Shown: positions 7,056 through 12,727 of the stretch, one piece after another
How positions within the stretch are numbered: the stretch's first letter is position 1
Layout of the letters: each line of letters begins with the position of its first letter
Origin: an uncultured Clostridia bacterium
Lineage (GTDB): Bacteria > Bacillota > Clostridia > Christensenellales > UBA1242
Length of the DNA stretch: 12,727 nt
Direction: 5' to 3'
Assembly: GCA_948439925.1 (NCBI GenBank)
Contig: CAOJNR010000015.1
Span: 1 to 12,727 of the forward strand
Position numbers and translations under genes: made by a program
Notes under the pieces: model-generated
What the model saw: only the letters and a program-made list of their open reading frames with translations
Databases searched by the model: none
What the model was told of the DNA's origin: nothing

Positions 7056-7825
7056 ATATAATTTCAATATTTGTCATAATTGCCATTGTTTCATATTTTA
7101 TTGGAACAATCAATTTTTCAAAAATTATTGCTTGGTATGGTCGCCACAAAGACATCACAAAGGTGGGCAGTGGCAATCCAGGAACAATGAATATGCTCAG
7201 AAGCTTTGGCTTTAAACTTGCGCTTATCACTTTTCTTGCCGAAGTTGTCAAAGCAGGTCTAACCTGCCTTGTTTGCCGAATTGTGACACCAGCGCCATAC
7301 AGCTATCTCGCATTTTGGACGGCAGGTCTTTTTATCTTGCTTGGCTATAACTTTCCAGTTTGGTCAAAGTTTAAAGGCGGAAAGGGCGTTGCTTGCTTTG
7401 CAGGTGTATTCCTCTTTTCAGACCTTTGGTATGTTGGCATAGCTTGGTTTTTCGTTTGTGCAACAATTTTGTATTTCAATGACTATGGCTCAGTTGCGTC
7501 ATTTCTCTATCTAACCGCACTTGCAGTTGCTCAGACCATTTTCGTTTGGCTGACAGGTGTGCCTTATGCTTGGGCAATCACTGCAATCATTTGGGCACTT
7601 ATTGCGCTCACATATATTCGCCACCATGCAAATATTTATCGTCTTATTCATCACACCGAAAACAAAGTTGGTTTTGCTGACAAACTCAAAAAGTTTTTCT
7701 GCCACAAGAAAGGTGAGGAAATCATCGCCGAGGACGAGGTTGAACAAAAAGCTGAAACTGAAATTGTTGTGGAAGACGACCAAACTGATATCGTCGTGGA
7801 TGATGAAAAAGACAAATCAGAATAG
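7052..7825 (+). CDS. plsY: PlsY, acyl-phosphate:glycerol-3-phosphate acyltransferase
   Basis: 257 residues. Integral membrane enzyme that makes lysophosphatidic acid from acyl-phosphate and glycerol-3-phosphate, the first acylation in phospholipid synthesis. Motifs are SYFIGTINFSKIIA (14-27), GSGNPGTMNMLR (39-50), FPVWSKFKGGKGVA (101-114) and RHHANIYRLIHHTENK (190-205). Several membrane helices are evident. Two oddities stand out. In the usual LGHxFPVW motif the histidine is tyrosine here (LGYNFPVW, 98-104). In addition, about 50 residues follow the normal end of the protein (family about 200), a basic patch (DKLKKFFCHKK) and then a strongly acidic tail to the stop. The start has AAGGAGG (7038-7044) inside der. 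gpsA, often found between plsY and spoIVA, is absent. Confidence 0.93.
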   Translation: MNIISIFVIIAIVSYFIGTINFSKIIAWYGRHKDITKVGSGNPGTMNMLRSFGFKLALITFLAEVVKAGLTCLVCRIVTPAPYSYLAFWTAGLFILLGYNFPVWSKFKGGKGVACFAGVFLFSDLWYVGIAWFFVCATILYFNDYGSVASFLYLTALAVAQTIFVWLTGVPYAWAITAIIWALIALTYIRHHANIYRLIHHTENKVGFADKLKKFFCHKKGEEIIAEDEVEQKAETEIVVEDDQTDIVVDDEKDKSE

Positions 7826-7872
7826 CGCTCAAAAAAACTTAATAATAAATAAAAAATTTTAAATCAAAAATG

Positions 7873-7901
7873 TTCTATTGTTTTGATAGCCTTCATATGA
7901 T
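7873..7901 (+). promoter_or_regulatory. Putative sigma-E promoter of spoIVA
   Basis: -10-like CATATGAT (7894-7901; sigma-E consensus CATACANT) is preceded by TTCTATT (7873-7879), a partial match to the sigma-E -35 (KMATATT), with a 14-base spacer in the accepted 13-15 range. Transcription would start near 7908, just before the ribosome site. spoIVA is a sigma-E target in Bacillus. Confidence 0.5.
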
Positions 7902-7927
7902 ACTTGTGTCATAAGGAGGCATTTTTT

Positions 7928-9403
7928 ATGGAAAAATATGAAATCTATGATGATATCAAATCACGCACAAACGGTGATATATATATTGGAGTGGTAGGCC
8001 CTGTCAGAGTTGGCAAGTCAACCTTCATCACTCAGTTTATGCAAAAGCTGGTTGTGCCAAACATCACAGAAAAAAATGCAAAAGATAGAACAGTTGATGA
8101 ACTTCCTCAATCGGCTGACGGAAAAACAATCATGACCACTCAACCTCACTTTGTGCCAAACGAAGCGGTTAAGATTAAGGTCGCAAACGCTGATATGCGT
8201 GTTAGAATGATTGACTGCGTTGGCTATCTTGTCAGTGGGGTTATGGGTCACACTGAGAACGACAAACCTCGCCTTGTTAAAACGCCTTGGTCTGAGGATG
8301 AACTTCCTTTTGAAGAGGCTGCCGAACTTGGAACAAAAAAGGTCATCGACGAGCACAGCACAATCGGAATCCTTGTCACCACTGATGGATCTATCACAGA
8401 CATTGCAAGAGGAAGTTATGTTGAGGCAGAAGAGCGTGTTGTGTCTGAAATGAAAGCAAGTGGAAAGCCTTTTGTTATCGTTCTTAACACCAAAAATCCA
8501 AGCTCAGTTGACACTAAAAAACTTGCATCATCACTTAATGAAAAGTATGACGCACCAGTTGTTCCAGTCAACGCGCTAGAACTGAAAGAAGACGATGTTG
8601 ATAAGATTTTTGAGAAGATCCTTATGGAATTCCCAGTCAAGTCAATCAGAGTTAAAATGCCAAAATGGCTTCAAGCACTCGATTTTGACAGCGACATCAT
8701 TTCAGAAATTTCATCAGAAGTTAAGCGTATGGGCGCAAAAATGAACAAGCTCAGCGAGGTCGATAAGAGCGGGCTTGCCTTCACTGAAAGTGAGTCATTT
8801 GACCCAATCACTTTCACAAGCATGCAAGTTGGAGAGGGTGTTGTTGAATTCAATGTCATTCCAAAAGAAGACCTTTTCTATAAAGTTCTTTCTCGCGAAT
8901 GTGGCTATGAAATCAAAGATGACTATGAACTTATCGGCTATATCAAAGAACTCGCAATCGCAAAACGTGAGTATGACAAAATCAAGGACGCTCTTGCAGG
9001 CGTGAACGAAACTGGCTACGGCGTTGTTGAACCTAAGAAAGAGGATTTCGAACTTAGCGAACCAGAAATTATCAAGCAAGGCGGACGCTATGGCGTTAAA
9101 ATCAGAGCAACTGCTCCAAGCCTTCACATCATGCGCGTGGACGTTGAAACTGAGGTCACTCCAATGGTTGGAACTGAGGATCAAAGCCAAGACCTTGCAA
9201 AGAATCTTATGGAGCAGTTCGAAACTGACCCAACATCAATTTGGGACACAAACATCTTGGGTCGAAGCCTTTACAGCCTTATCGGCGACAATGTTAACAA
9301 CAAACTTGTCATGATGCCAGTTGAAGCACAACGCAAAATGCGCAAAACTCTTGGCAGAATTGTCAATGAAGGCAAAGGCGGAGTGATTTGTATATTACTT
9401 TAA
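7928..9403 (+). CDS. spoIVA: SpoIVA, spore coat morphogenetic ATPase (stage IV sporulation protein A)
   Basis: 491 residues, essentially the length of Bacillus SpoIVA (492). Made in the mother cell, it hydrolyses ATP to polymerise on the forespore outer membrane, forming the basement layer for coat assembly and needed for cortex formation. The Walker A motif GPVRVGKST (24-32, Lys30) lies where expected in a TRAFAC GTPase-like fold. DCVGY replaces the usual switch DxxG, and VLNTKNPSS resembles the G4 region. The long alpha/beta C-terminal region ends GGVICILL, the end that contacts SpoVM in Bacillus. I chose ATG 7928, with AAGGAGG at 7913-7919, over an in-frame TTG at 7904 that precedes the ribosome site. 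It probably has its own sigma-E promoter and ends at a strong terminator. Confidence 0.97.
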   Translation: MEKYEIYDDIKSRTNGDIYIGVVGPVRVGKSTFITQFMQKLVVPNITEKNAKDRTVDELPQSADGKTIMTTQPHFVPNEAVKIKVANADMRVRMIDCVGYLVSGVMGHTENDKPRLVKTPWSEDELPFEEAAELGTKKVIDEHSTIGILVTTDGSITDIARGSYVEAEERVVSEMKASGKPFVIVLNTKNPSSVDTKKLASSLNEKYDAPVVPVNALELKEDDVDKIFEKILMEFPVKSIRVKMPKWLQALDFDSDIISEISSEVKRMGAKMNKLSEVDKSGLAFTESESFDPITFTSMQVGEGVVEFNVIPKEDLFYKVLSRECGYEIKDDYELIGYIKELAIAKREYDKIKDALAGVNETGYGVVEPKKEDFELSEPEIIKQGGRYGVKIRATAPSLHIMRVDVETEVTPMVGTEDQSQDLAKNLMEQFETDPTSIWDTNILGRSLYSLIGDNVNNKLVMMPVEAQRKMRKTLGRIVNEGKGGVICILL

Positions 9404-9430
9404 AAAAAAGCGGATTATCCGCTTTTTTTT
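9402..9430 (+). terminator. Terminator of spoIVA
   Basis: AGCGGA (9409-9414) and TCCGCT (9418-9423) pair around the loop TTA. An A run before and eight T's after extend it to a 13-bp stem. It overlaps the spoIVA stop codon and, being symmetrical, would also stop transcription from the right. Confidence 0.9.
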
Positions 9431-9535
9431 GATATGTGTTATATCACTACTGTCTGTTTGCTTATTTAATTTTATTATATGTGTGCTTGTCTGTTGAAAA
9501 AATCTATGAAAAAAATACAAGCAAATTTCGTTATG

Positions 9536-9553
9536 GTGCAATATTATAAAATT
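9536..9553 (+). repeat. Left copy of an imperfect direct repeat flanking the R-M cassette
   Basis: GTGCAATA, four A/T bases, then AAAATT. A matching block (GTGCAATA, three A/T bases, AAAATT) lies at 11719-11735. The two bracket the methyltransferase and its partner gene. Similarity is short and AT-rich, so it may be chance. Confidence 0.3.
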
Positions 9554-9594
9554 TTTTTAAAAGTTAAAAAATATTATGTTTACAAATAAAAATG

Positions 9595-9603
9595 TGATAT
9601 AAT
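9595..9603 (+). promoter_or_regulatory. Extended -10 promoter of the R-M cassette
   Basis: TGATATAAT contains a perfect TATAAT at 9598-9603 with the TG extension. No good -35 exists at 17 bases; TTTACA at 9579-9584 is only 13 bases away. Transcription would start near 9610, leaving a short leader with the GGAG ribosome site. The 200-base gap 9431-9628 is AT-rich and holds nothing else I recognise, including no R-M controller (C) gene. Confidence 0.6.
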
Positions 9604-9628
9604 AGTAAAAAGAGTTATGGAGAATTAA

Positions 9629-10750
9629 ATGGTTCAAAAACACTTAACATACGAAGAAATGACAAATTTTGGCTGTTTTTATACGCCGGAAAAATTTGTT
9701 AATAAGACAATAGGCATGATTGAAAAGAATATACCAGATTTAGATAAATATTTTCTTGTAGATACTTCATGTGGTTACGGAACTTTTTTAAAATCTTTAT
9801 CTAAATATCAAACTATTGGTTGTGACATTGATTCAAAGGCAATTGATATAGCAAAAAAGATGAATCCAAATGCAAGTTATTTCAACTTAAACAGTTTATA
9901 TAATTTTTCTAAAACATCGTTAAATTTAAATGAAAAAGACAAAATTATAATTGTGGGTAATCCACCGTATAATGATATTACATCAAAAATTAAGAATGAA
10001 ATAAAAAAAGGAAAGCCATGTTTAATTGATAATGATATTAGAACTAGGGATTTAGGGATTTCATTCATGTTGTCATATAACAAATTAAAAGCAGATTATG
10101 TTGTTATTTTACATCCTTTGTCATATATGATAAAAAAAGCAAATTTCAGTTTACTTAAACCTTTTTTTGAAAATTATATTTTAATTGACCACTGCATTAT
10201 AAATAGTCAAGAATTTAATTTAACTTCAAAAACTACTGGTTTTCCTATTATCATTGCAATTTATAAACGGGATGGCAGGGGATTTAAATACGATGATATT
10301 TTAAACTTAGAATTTCGGACAATTGATAATAAAAAATTTAATTTGAATCATGATTATATAGGTAATTATATTTCAAAATATCCATCAAAATGGAAACAAA
10401 AAAATGATAATGATATATTATTTTATACAATGAGAGATATTAATGCATTAAAAAGGAGTAGAACATTTATAATTGATAATTCGCCAAATGCAATTTCAAT
10501 AGATAAGAACAAAATTAGCTATTACTGTTATGTTGATGTTTTTAAAGATTATATTGATAAATTACCTTATTATTTAGGTAACATTGAAGTCTTCATTGAT
10601 AATGAAGAATTTTTAAAAATACAAGACGTTTTTATTACAAAAAGCATTTTTAAGCACGAGTTTCTGAAAGATAAAATTAAATGGGATAGTTATAATGATA
10701 ATTATCACCTTATAGATTTATATTTTAAAAAATTATTTGCTAAAATTTAA
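9629..10750 (+). CDS. Type II DNA adenine-N6 methyltransferase, gamma class (TaqI-like order)
   Basis: 373 residues. Predicted SAM-dependent DNA methyltransferase acting on adenine. Motif order is X, then I, then IV: CFYTPEKFV (16-24, motif X), DTSCGYGTFL (45-54, SAM-binding motif I), CDID (65-68, motif II) and the catalytic NPPY (111-114, motif IV). This is the N6-adenine gamma arrangement. The C-terminal half, where a target recognition region would lie, has no clear match. The start has GGAG at 9619-9622. Base use is unlike the neighbours: three 60-base samples gave 12-16 G+C, against 24 in a spoIVA sample and 31 in a der sample, with heavy use of ATT, AAA and TTA codons. This points to horizontal acquisition. 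The next gene starts 21 bases later and is probably its cognate endonuclease. The target site cannot be read from the sequence. Confidence 0.85.
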   Translation: MVQKHLTYEEMTNFGCFYTPEKFVNKTIGMIEKNIPDLDKYFLVDTSCGYGTFLKSLSKYQTIGCDIDSKAIDIAKKMNPNASYFNLNSLYNFSKTSLNLNEKDKIIIVGNPPYNDITSKIKNEIKKGKPCLIDNDIRTRDLGISFMLSYNKLKADYVVILHPLSYMIKKANFSLLKPFFENYILIDHCIINSQEFNLTSKTTGFPIIIAIYKRDGRGFKYDDILNLEFRTIDNKKFNLNHDYIGNYISKYPSKWKQKNDNDILFYTMRDINALKRSRTFIIDNSPNAISIDKNKISYYCYVDVFKDYIDKLPYYLGNIEVFIDNEEFLKIQDVFITKSIFKHEFLKDKIKWDSYNDNYHLIDLYFKKLFAKI

Positions 10751-10771
10751 TAAAAAATTAGGGAGAAAAAT

Positions 10772-11533
10772 ATGTTTATAAATACAATCAATAATAAAGA
10801 AAATTTAAAAGTCTCAATTCCTTTAACTAAAGGTACTGAAAAAACGAGGATAAAGAGAAGAACAATTCTAAATGAATACGGAATACCTGTTTCAACAAAA
10901 AAAGAACCGTTTACTCAAAAATGCTATGTAGAATGGCAAATAGGGTATGATGTGATTAAGTCTGATACCGAAAAATTAGAAAATACAACAATGCCAAATT
11001 TTAGTTTTATTGGAGCAAATGGAAAGGAAAAAACATTATATGAACTTTCAGAATATATTAAATATTTTTATGAATGGGGTATAATAACAAATCAAACTTT
11101 ATTTAACTTAAAAAACTATTTATTATCTCTTAATAACACTGATTTTTTAGAGAATAATTCTGAATTATCTATAAAAAGAACTCATCCAATCGACAAGGAA
11201 ATAAATGGTTTTAATTTCATGTTTACACAAGTGGAGTATCCTCTGTTGGTTTATCGCTTTGGAGATTATGAAATTGTAGCAGAAATTAAAATTACAGAGA
11301 AACAATATGCAATTGGAACGCAACCAATGTTATATCTATGTTTCCCTATAACAGAATTAGAGAATAGTGCAAAATTAATTGGTAGAACAGCTAAAACAAA
11401 AGAATTTGCAAATTTTGTCATTGATAGAAAAAACATCTTTGTTTTTGTTGAAATGTTAAAACTATTTGGAACATTAAGTTCAAATCATAATAAAGATATT
11501 ATCAGCATTATCGATGTAATTATAAATAGTTAA
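10772..11533 (+). CDS. Unrecognised protein, probable restriction endonuclease partner of the methyltransferase
   Basis: 253 residues; I do not recognise its family. It starts 21 bases after the methyltransferase with a good AGGGAGA site (10760-10766), shares its very low G+C, and no other gene follows in the unit, so by position it is most likely the cognate type II endonuclease. No signal peptide or membrane segment is seen. The segment FGDYEIVAEIKITEKQ (164-179) contains Asp165 and Glu171-x-Lys173 on what looks like a beta strand, reminiscent of a PD-(D/E)xK nuclease core but not diagnostic, since the spacing from Asp to Glu is short. An N-terminal basic patch (TEKTRIKRRT, 22-31) could touch DNA. 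Alternative roles such as another cassette passenger are possible. Function is inferred from context, not motif. Confidence 0.55.
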   Translation: MFINTINNKENLKVSIPLTKGTEKTRIKRRTILNEYGIPVSTKKEPFTQKCYVEWQIGYDVIKSDTEKLENTTMPNFSFIGANGKEKTLYELSEYIKYFYEWGIITNQTLFNLKNYLLSLNNTDFLENNSELSIKRTHPIDKEINGFNFMFTQVEYPLLVYRFGDYEIVAEIKITEKQYAIGTQPMLYLCFPITELENSAKLIGRTAKTKEFANFVIDRKNIFVFVEMLKLFGTLSSNHNKDIISIIDVIINS

Positions 11534-11768
11534 TTAACATTTATAAAGTTTTATATAATTTTAGTAATATATAATTATAAAATCGAAAATTGAGAAATTT
11601 ATTTGTTATTATAAATTTTTACATTATGTCTCATTTATAAAATATTGTTTATAAATACCTTTATTTTATTATGGAATTTTTAATAACAACTTGAGTGTTA
11701 GATTAGAGTTAAGTTTCTGTGCAATAATTAAAATTAACACATTTTCGCATATGGTCATATATCATAGT
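11534..11768. other. AT-rich gap between the R-M cassette and the spoVM-like gene
   Basis: About 235 bases of very AT-rich DNA with repeated ATTTATAAA-type words (for example near 11540, 11633 and 11650). I see no terminator with a GC stem after the R-M cassette, no RNA gene and no convincing coding region. Confidence 0.5.
11719..11735 (+). repeat. Right copy of the imperfect direct repeat flanking the R-M cassette
   Basis: GTGCAATA, three A/T bases, then AAAATT; partner of 9536-9553. GTGCAATA also occurs on the minus strand at 12276-12283 in the rpmB leader, so the word is not unique to the cassette borders. Confidence 0.3.
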
Positions 11769-11873
11769 ATGGAAAAGCAAAAATTCACAATCATCTGCAT
11801 TAAAGCGCCAAAGTGGCTTTCAAGACTTTTAAGAAGAAAAGCAAACAAAAACACAAGCGAAGAGGAGCTTTAA
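11769..11873 (+). CDS. spoVM: SpoVM-like small spore morphogenesis peptide (34 residues)
   Basis: A 34-codon reading frame whose core IKAPKWLSRLLR (11-22) matches the pattern of Bacillus SpoVM (IKLPKFLGGIVR), including the proline that shapes the helix and the basic/hydrophobic amphipathic face. KF just upstream (5-6) also aligns. SpoVM binds the convex forespore membrane and recruits SpoIVA. Compared with the 26-residue Bacillus peptide this one has a few extra N-terminal residues and a longer charged tail ending NTSEEEL. Its position is telling: as I recall, in Bacillus spoVM lies on the plus strand next to a minus-strand rpmB and then yloU, exactly the order here. No Shine-Dalgarno is evident, so the start could be the ATG at 11751 or 11769; the latter fits the peptide better. 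CATATGGT at 11748 resembles a sigma-E -10, but no -35 is seen. Confidence 0.68.
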   Translation: MEKQKFTIICIKAPKWLSRLLRRKANKNTSEEEL

Positions 11874-11880
11874 GCTCTTT
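11865..11880 (+). terminator. Weak hairpin overlapping the spoVM-like stop codon
   Basis: GAGCT (11865-11869) pairs with AGCTC (11873-11877) around TTA, followed by TTT. The stem is short and the T run poor, so this may be a weak terminator or an mRNA-end stabiliser. Confidence 0.35.
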
Positions 11881-11919
11881 CTAGACTTCGTTTGAGTTAA
11901 CTTAATTACATAACATTCT

Positions 11920-11960
11920 ATGCGAGGGCATATACTATTTTGAGAGTTTTCTTAAAATAG
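11920..11960. other. Two adjacent hairpins in the spoVM-rpmB intergenic region
   Basis: TATGC/GCATA (around 11919-11932) forms a 5-bp hairpin with loop GAGG. Immediately after, 11935-11945 pairs with 11950-11960 over 11 bp (one G-T) with a GTTT loop. There is no T run after either, so they are not standard terminators. The 11874-12019 gap otherwise holds no gene I can support. Confidence 0.4.
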
Positions 11961-12017
11961 GCATTTGTCTTATATTGGCATATGGTGATGATGCTACTTT
12001 TGGTTCCTCCCCAGCAA

Positions 12018-12043
12018 ACAAAAAAGGCAGTTTAAACTGCCTT
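12018..12043 (-). terminator. Terminator of rpmB
   Basis: The perfect 20-base palindrome at 12024-12043 (AAGGCAG stem, TTTAAA loop) is followed on the minus strand by six T's, fitting an intrinsic terminator 27 bases after the rpmB stop. The plus strand has no T run, so it works one way. Confidence 0.8.
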
Positions 12044-12070
12044 AAAAGATATCGTTGTTAAAAAACGACA

Positions 12071-12253
12071 TTAGTTTGCCTTTGCTGATTTGATGCATTT
12101 TGTGCAGGCTCTAACGCTCTTTTCCTTGCCGTCAACAACCATTGTTGTTTTTTGCAAGTTAAGTTCATAAGTTCTGTTTGACTTACGGTTTGAGAAAGAA
12201 ACTTGTTTGCCTGATGCCTTTCCTCTTCCGCATACTTCACATGTTCTGCTCAT
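12071..12253 (-). CDS. rpmB: 50S ribosomal protein L28
   Basis: 60 residues, typical for a short bacterial bL28 of the large ribosomal subunit. It has the family start MSRTCEVCGRGKASGKQVSFS, the NRKSNRTYELNLQKT segment and the end VRACTKCIKSAKA. Two CxxC pairs (C5/C8 and C50/C53) show the zinc-binding form; many bacteria also carry a cysteine-free paralogue used under zinc limitation, which would lie elsewhere. The ATG at 12253 has a strong GGAGG site (12260-12264). An overlapping frame on the same strand at 12058-12240 is a shadow. It is divergent from the yloU-like gene, as in Bacillus. Confidence 0.96.
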   Translation of the reverse strand: MSRTCEVCGRGKASGKQVSFSNRKSNRTYELNLQKTTMVVDGKEKSVRACTKCIKSAKAN

Positions 12254-12286
12254 AATAATCCTCCATATTCATTTCTATTGCACTTA

Positions 12287-12315
12287 ACTATATCATCTTT
12301 TTTGCAAAAAAGCAA
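12287..12315 (-). promoter_or_regulatory. Promoter of rpmB
   Basis: On the minus strand, -35 TTGCTT (12310-12315), a 17-base spacer and extended -10 TGATATAGT (hexamer at 12287-12292). It leaves a leader of about 30 bases containing GGAGG. Confidence 0.65.
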
Positions 12316-12385
12316 CTGTTTTTAAAGAAAAATGTTTAACTCGCACTAAAATTTTAAAAATTTCTTCCAATCATATTCAATTTGT

Positions 12386-12414
12386 TTGTGTTTTCTTAAA
12401 ATTTATTGTATATT
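12386..12414 (+). promoter_or_regulatory. Promoter of the yloU-like gene
   Basis: -35 TTGTGT (12386-12391), a 17-base spacer and -10 TATATT (12409-12414), 36 bases before the TTG start codon. The two promoters in this gap diverge. Confidence 0.55.
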
Positions 12415-12449
12415 AATATAGGCGAAATATATTTAGGGGGGTCAAAAGT

Positions 12450-12727
12450 TTGACAGTCGATACCAATAACTATTACGGCAATATTTCCATAAGCGACAAT
12501 TCCATTCGAGTTGTGGCTGGCTATACCGTTCTCGACTGCTATGGCGTTGTTGACCTTGTTTCAAAGTCCCTCGTGGATAGCGCCAAAGAATTAATGAAAA
12601 AAGAGTCTTATTCCAAAGGAATTAAGATAAGTCATATCGACAACAGAATATTCATTGATGTTTACTGTATTTTAAAATACGGTGTGTCTATCAGTGCGGT
12701 GGCTGAATCACTTCGCAAGGCTGTGAA
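12450..12727 (+). CDS. Asp23/Gls24 (DUF322) family protein, YloU-like (3' end beyond window)
   Basis: 92 complete codons are visible before the window ends. The start is TTG at 12450, chosen because AGGGGGG (12435-12441) lies 8 bases upstream and no ATG in frame fits. The sequence follows the family pattern: YGNISISDNSIRVVAGYTV (9-27), a glycine-valine turn YGVVDLV (31-37), then KGIKISHIDNRIFIDVYCIL (strand pair) and KYGVSISAVAESLRKAV, like the usual GV-v-v-d-v-idl-vvveYGv-ip-va. Family members are small alkaline-shock or envelope-stress-associated proteins of unclear activity. In Bacillus, yloU precedes yloV (DhaK-like/FakA type) beside rpmB; the same neighbour would be expected just past this window. 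Confidence 0.85.
   Translation, partial: MTVDTNNYYGNISISDNSIRVVAGYTVLDCYGVVDLVSKSLVDSAKELMKKESYSKGIKISHIDNRIFIDVYCILKYGVSISAVAESLRKAV

Noticed and set aside
7904..7927. In-frame TTG start giving spoIVA eight extra residues
   Set aside because: It lies upstream of the AAGGAGG ribosome site at 7913-7919 and would encode through it; ATG 7928 matches the family N-terminus.
8795..9190. 131-residue open frame on the minus strand inside spoIVA
   Set aside because: Entirely antisense to a well-conserved gene, with no ribosome site or family resemblance. The same applies to 8018-8356, 7511-7783 and 6985-7251 on the minus strand.
9451..9522. Repeated TGTCTGTT and GCTTGT/ACAAGC inverted words before the methyltransferase
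   Set aside because: Short words in AT-rich DNA with a 26-base loop and no T run; too weak to call a repeat, terminator or attachment site.
9431..9628. Controller-protein (C-box) operator or a C gene ahead of the R-M cassette
   Set aside because: No symmetrical GACT-type box and no small helix-turn-helix reading frame are present in this gap.
12058..12240. Second 60-residue frame on the minus strand over rpmB
   Set aside because: Shadow of rpmB in another frame; it lacks a ribosome site, while rpmB itself is a clear L28.
1..12727. CRISPR arrays, tRNA or rRNA genes, insertion sequences
   Set aside because: No regularly spaced repeats, cloverleaf-like sequence, transposase frame or terminal inverted repeats were seen on either strand.

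Overview
The window comes from the chromosome of a low-GC, endospore-forming member of the Bacillota, most likely a Clostridia-type organism. The evidence is a set of sporulation genes (spoIIGA, sigE, spoIVA and a tiny spoVM-like gene), strong AAGGAGG-type ribosome binding sites, and gene orders familiar from that phylum (spoIIGA-sigE-nrdR, der-plsY-spoIVA, spoVM-rpmB-yloU). I cannot name the species.

Layout. Bases 1-114 are the end of an unidentified gene, which converges on rsmE (16S rRNA methyltransferase, minus strand) across a shared terminator. Next are spoIIGA and sigE, the membrane protease and the pro-sigma-E it activates. They converge on nrdR (minus strand) across a second two-way terminator. 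feoA and feoB (ferrous iron uptake) overlap by 4 bases. der (ribosome-assembly GTPase) and plsY (acyl-phosphate glycerol acyltransferase) also overlap by 4 bases. spoIVA follows, with its own sigma-E-like promoter, and ends at a strong terminator. From about 9.5 to 11.5 kb there is a very AT-rich two-gene cassette: a gamma-class adenine DNA methyltransferase and an unrecognised partner that is probably its restriction endonuclease. After it come a 34-residue SpoVM-like gene, rpmB (minus strand) and the start of a yloU/Asp23-family gene.

How the genes fit together. The sporulation genes form one functional chain. SpoIIGA matures sigma-E in the mother cell. Sigma-E then probably drives spoIVA, whose ATPase product builds the spore-coat basement layer on the forespore. 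SpoVM is the small amphipathic helix that anchors SpoIVA there in Bacillus. The remaining genes are housekeeping (rRNA modification, dNTP control, iron import, ribosome assembly, phospholipid synthesis, ribosomal protein L28). The restriction-modification cassette appears to have been inserted at the junction between two conserved chromosomal blocks.

Most notable points: the unannotated spoVM-like gene; three genes (rsmE, feoA, der) whose predicted -10 boxes end exactly 6 bases before the ATG with no Shine-Dalgarno, suggesting leaderless mRNAs; the AT-rich R-M cassette with imperfect flanking repeats; a plsY product with an acidic tail and a changed motif residue; and two genes (sigG, gpsA) missing from otherwise familiar orders.
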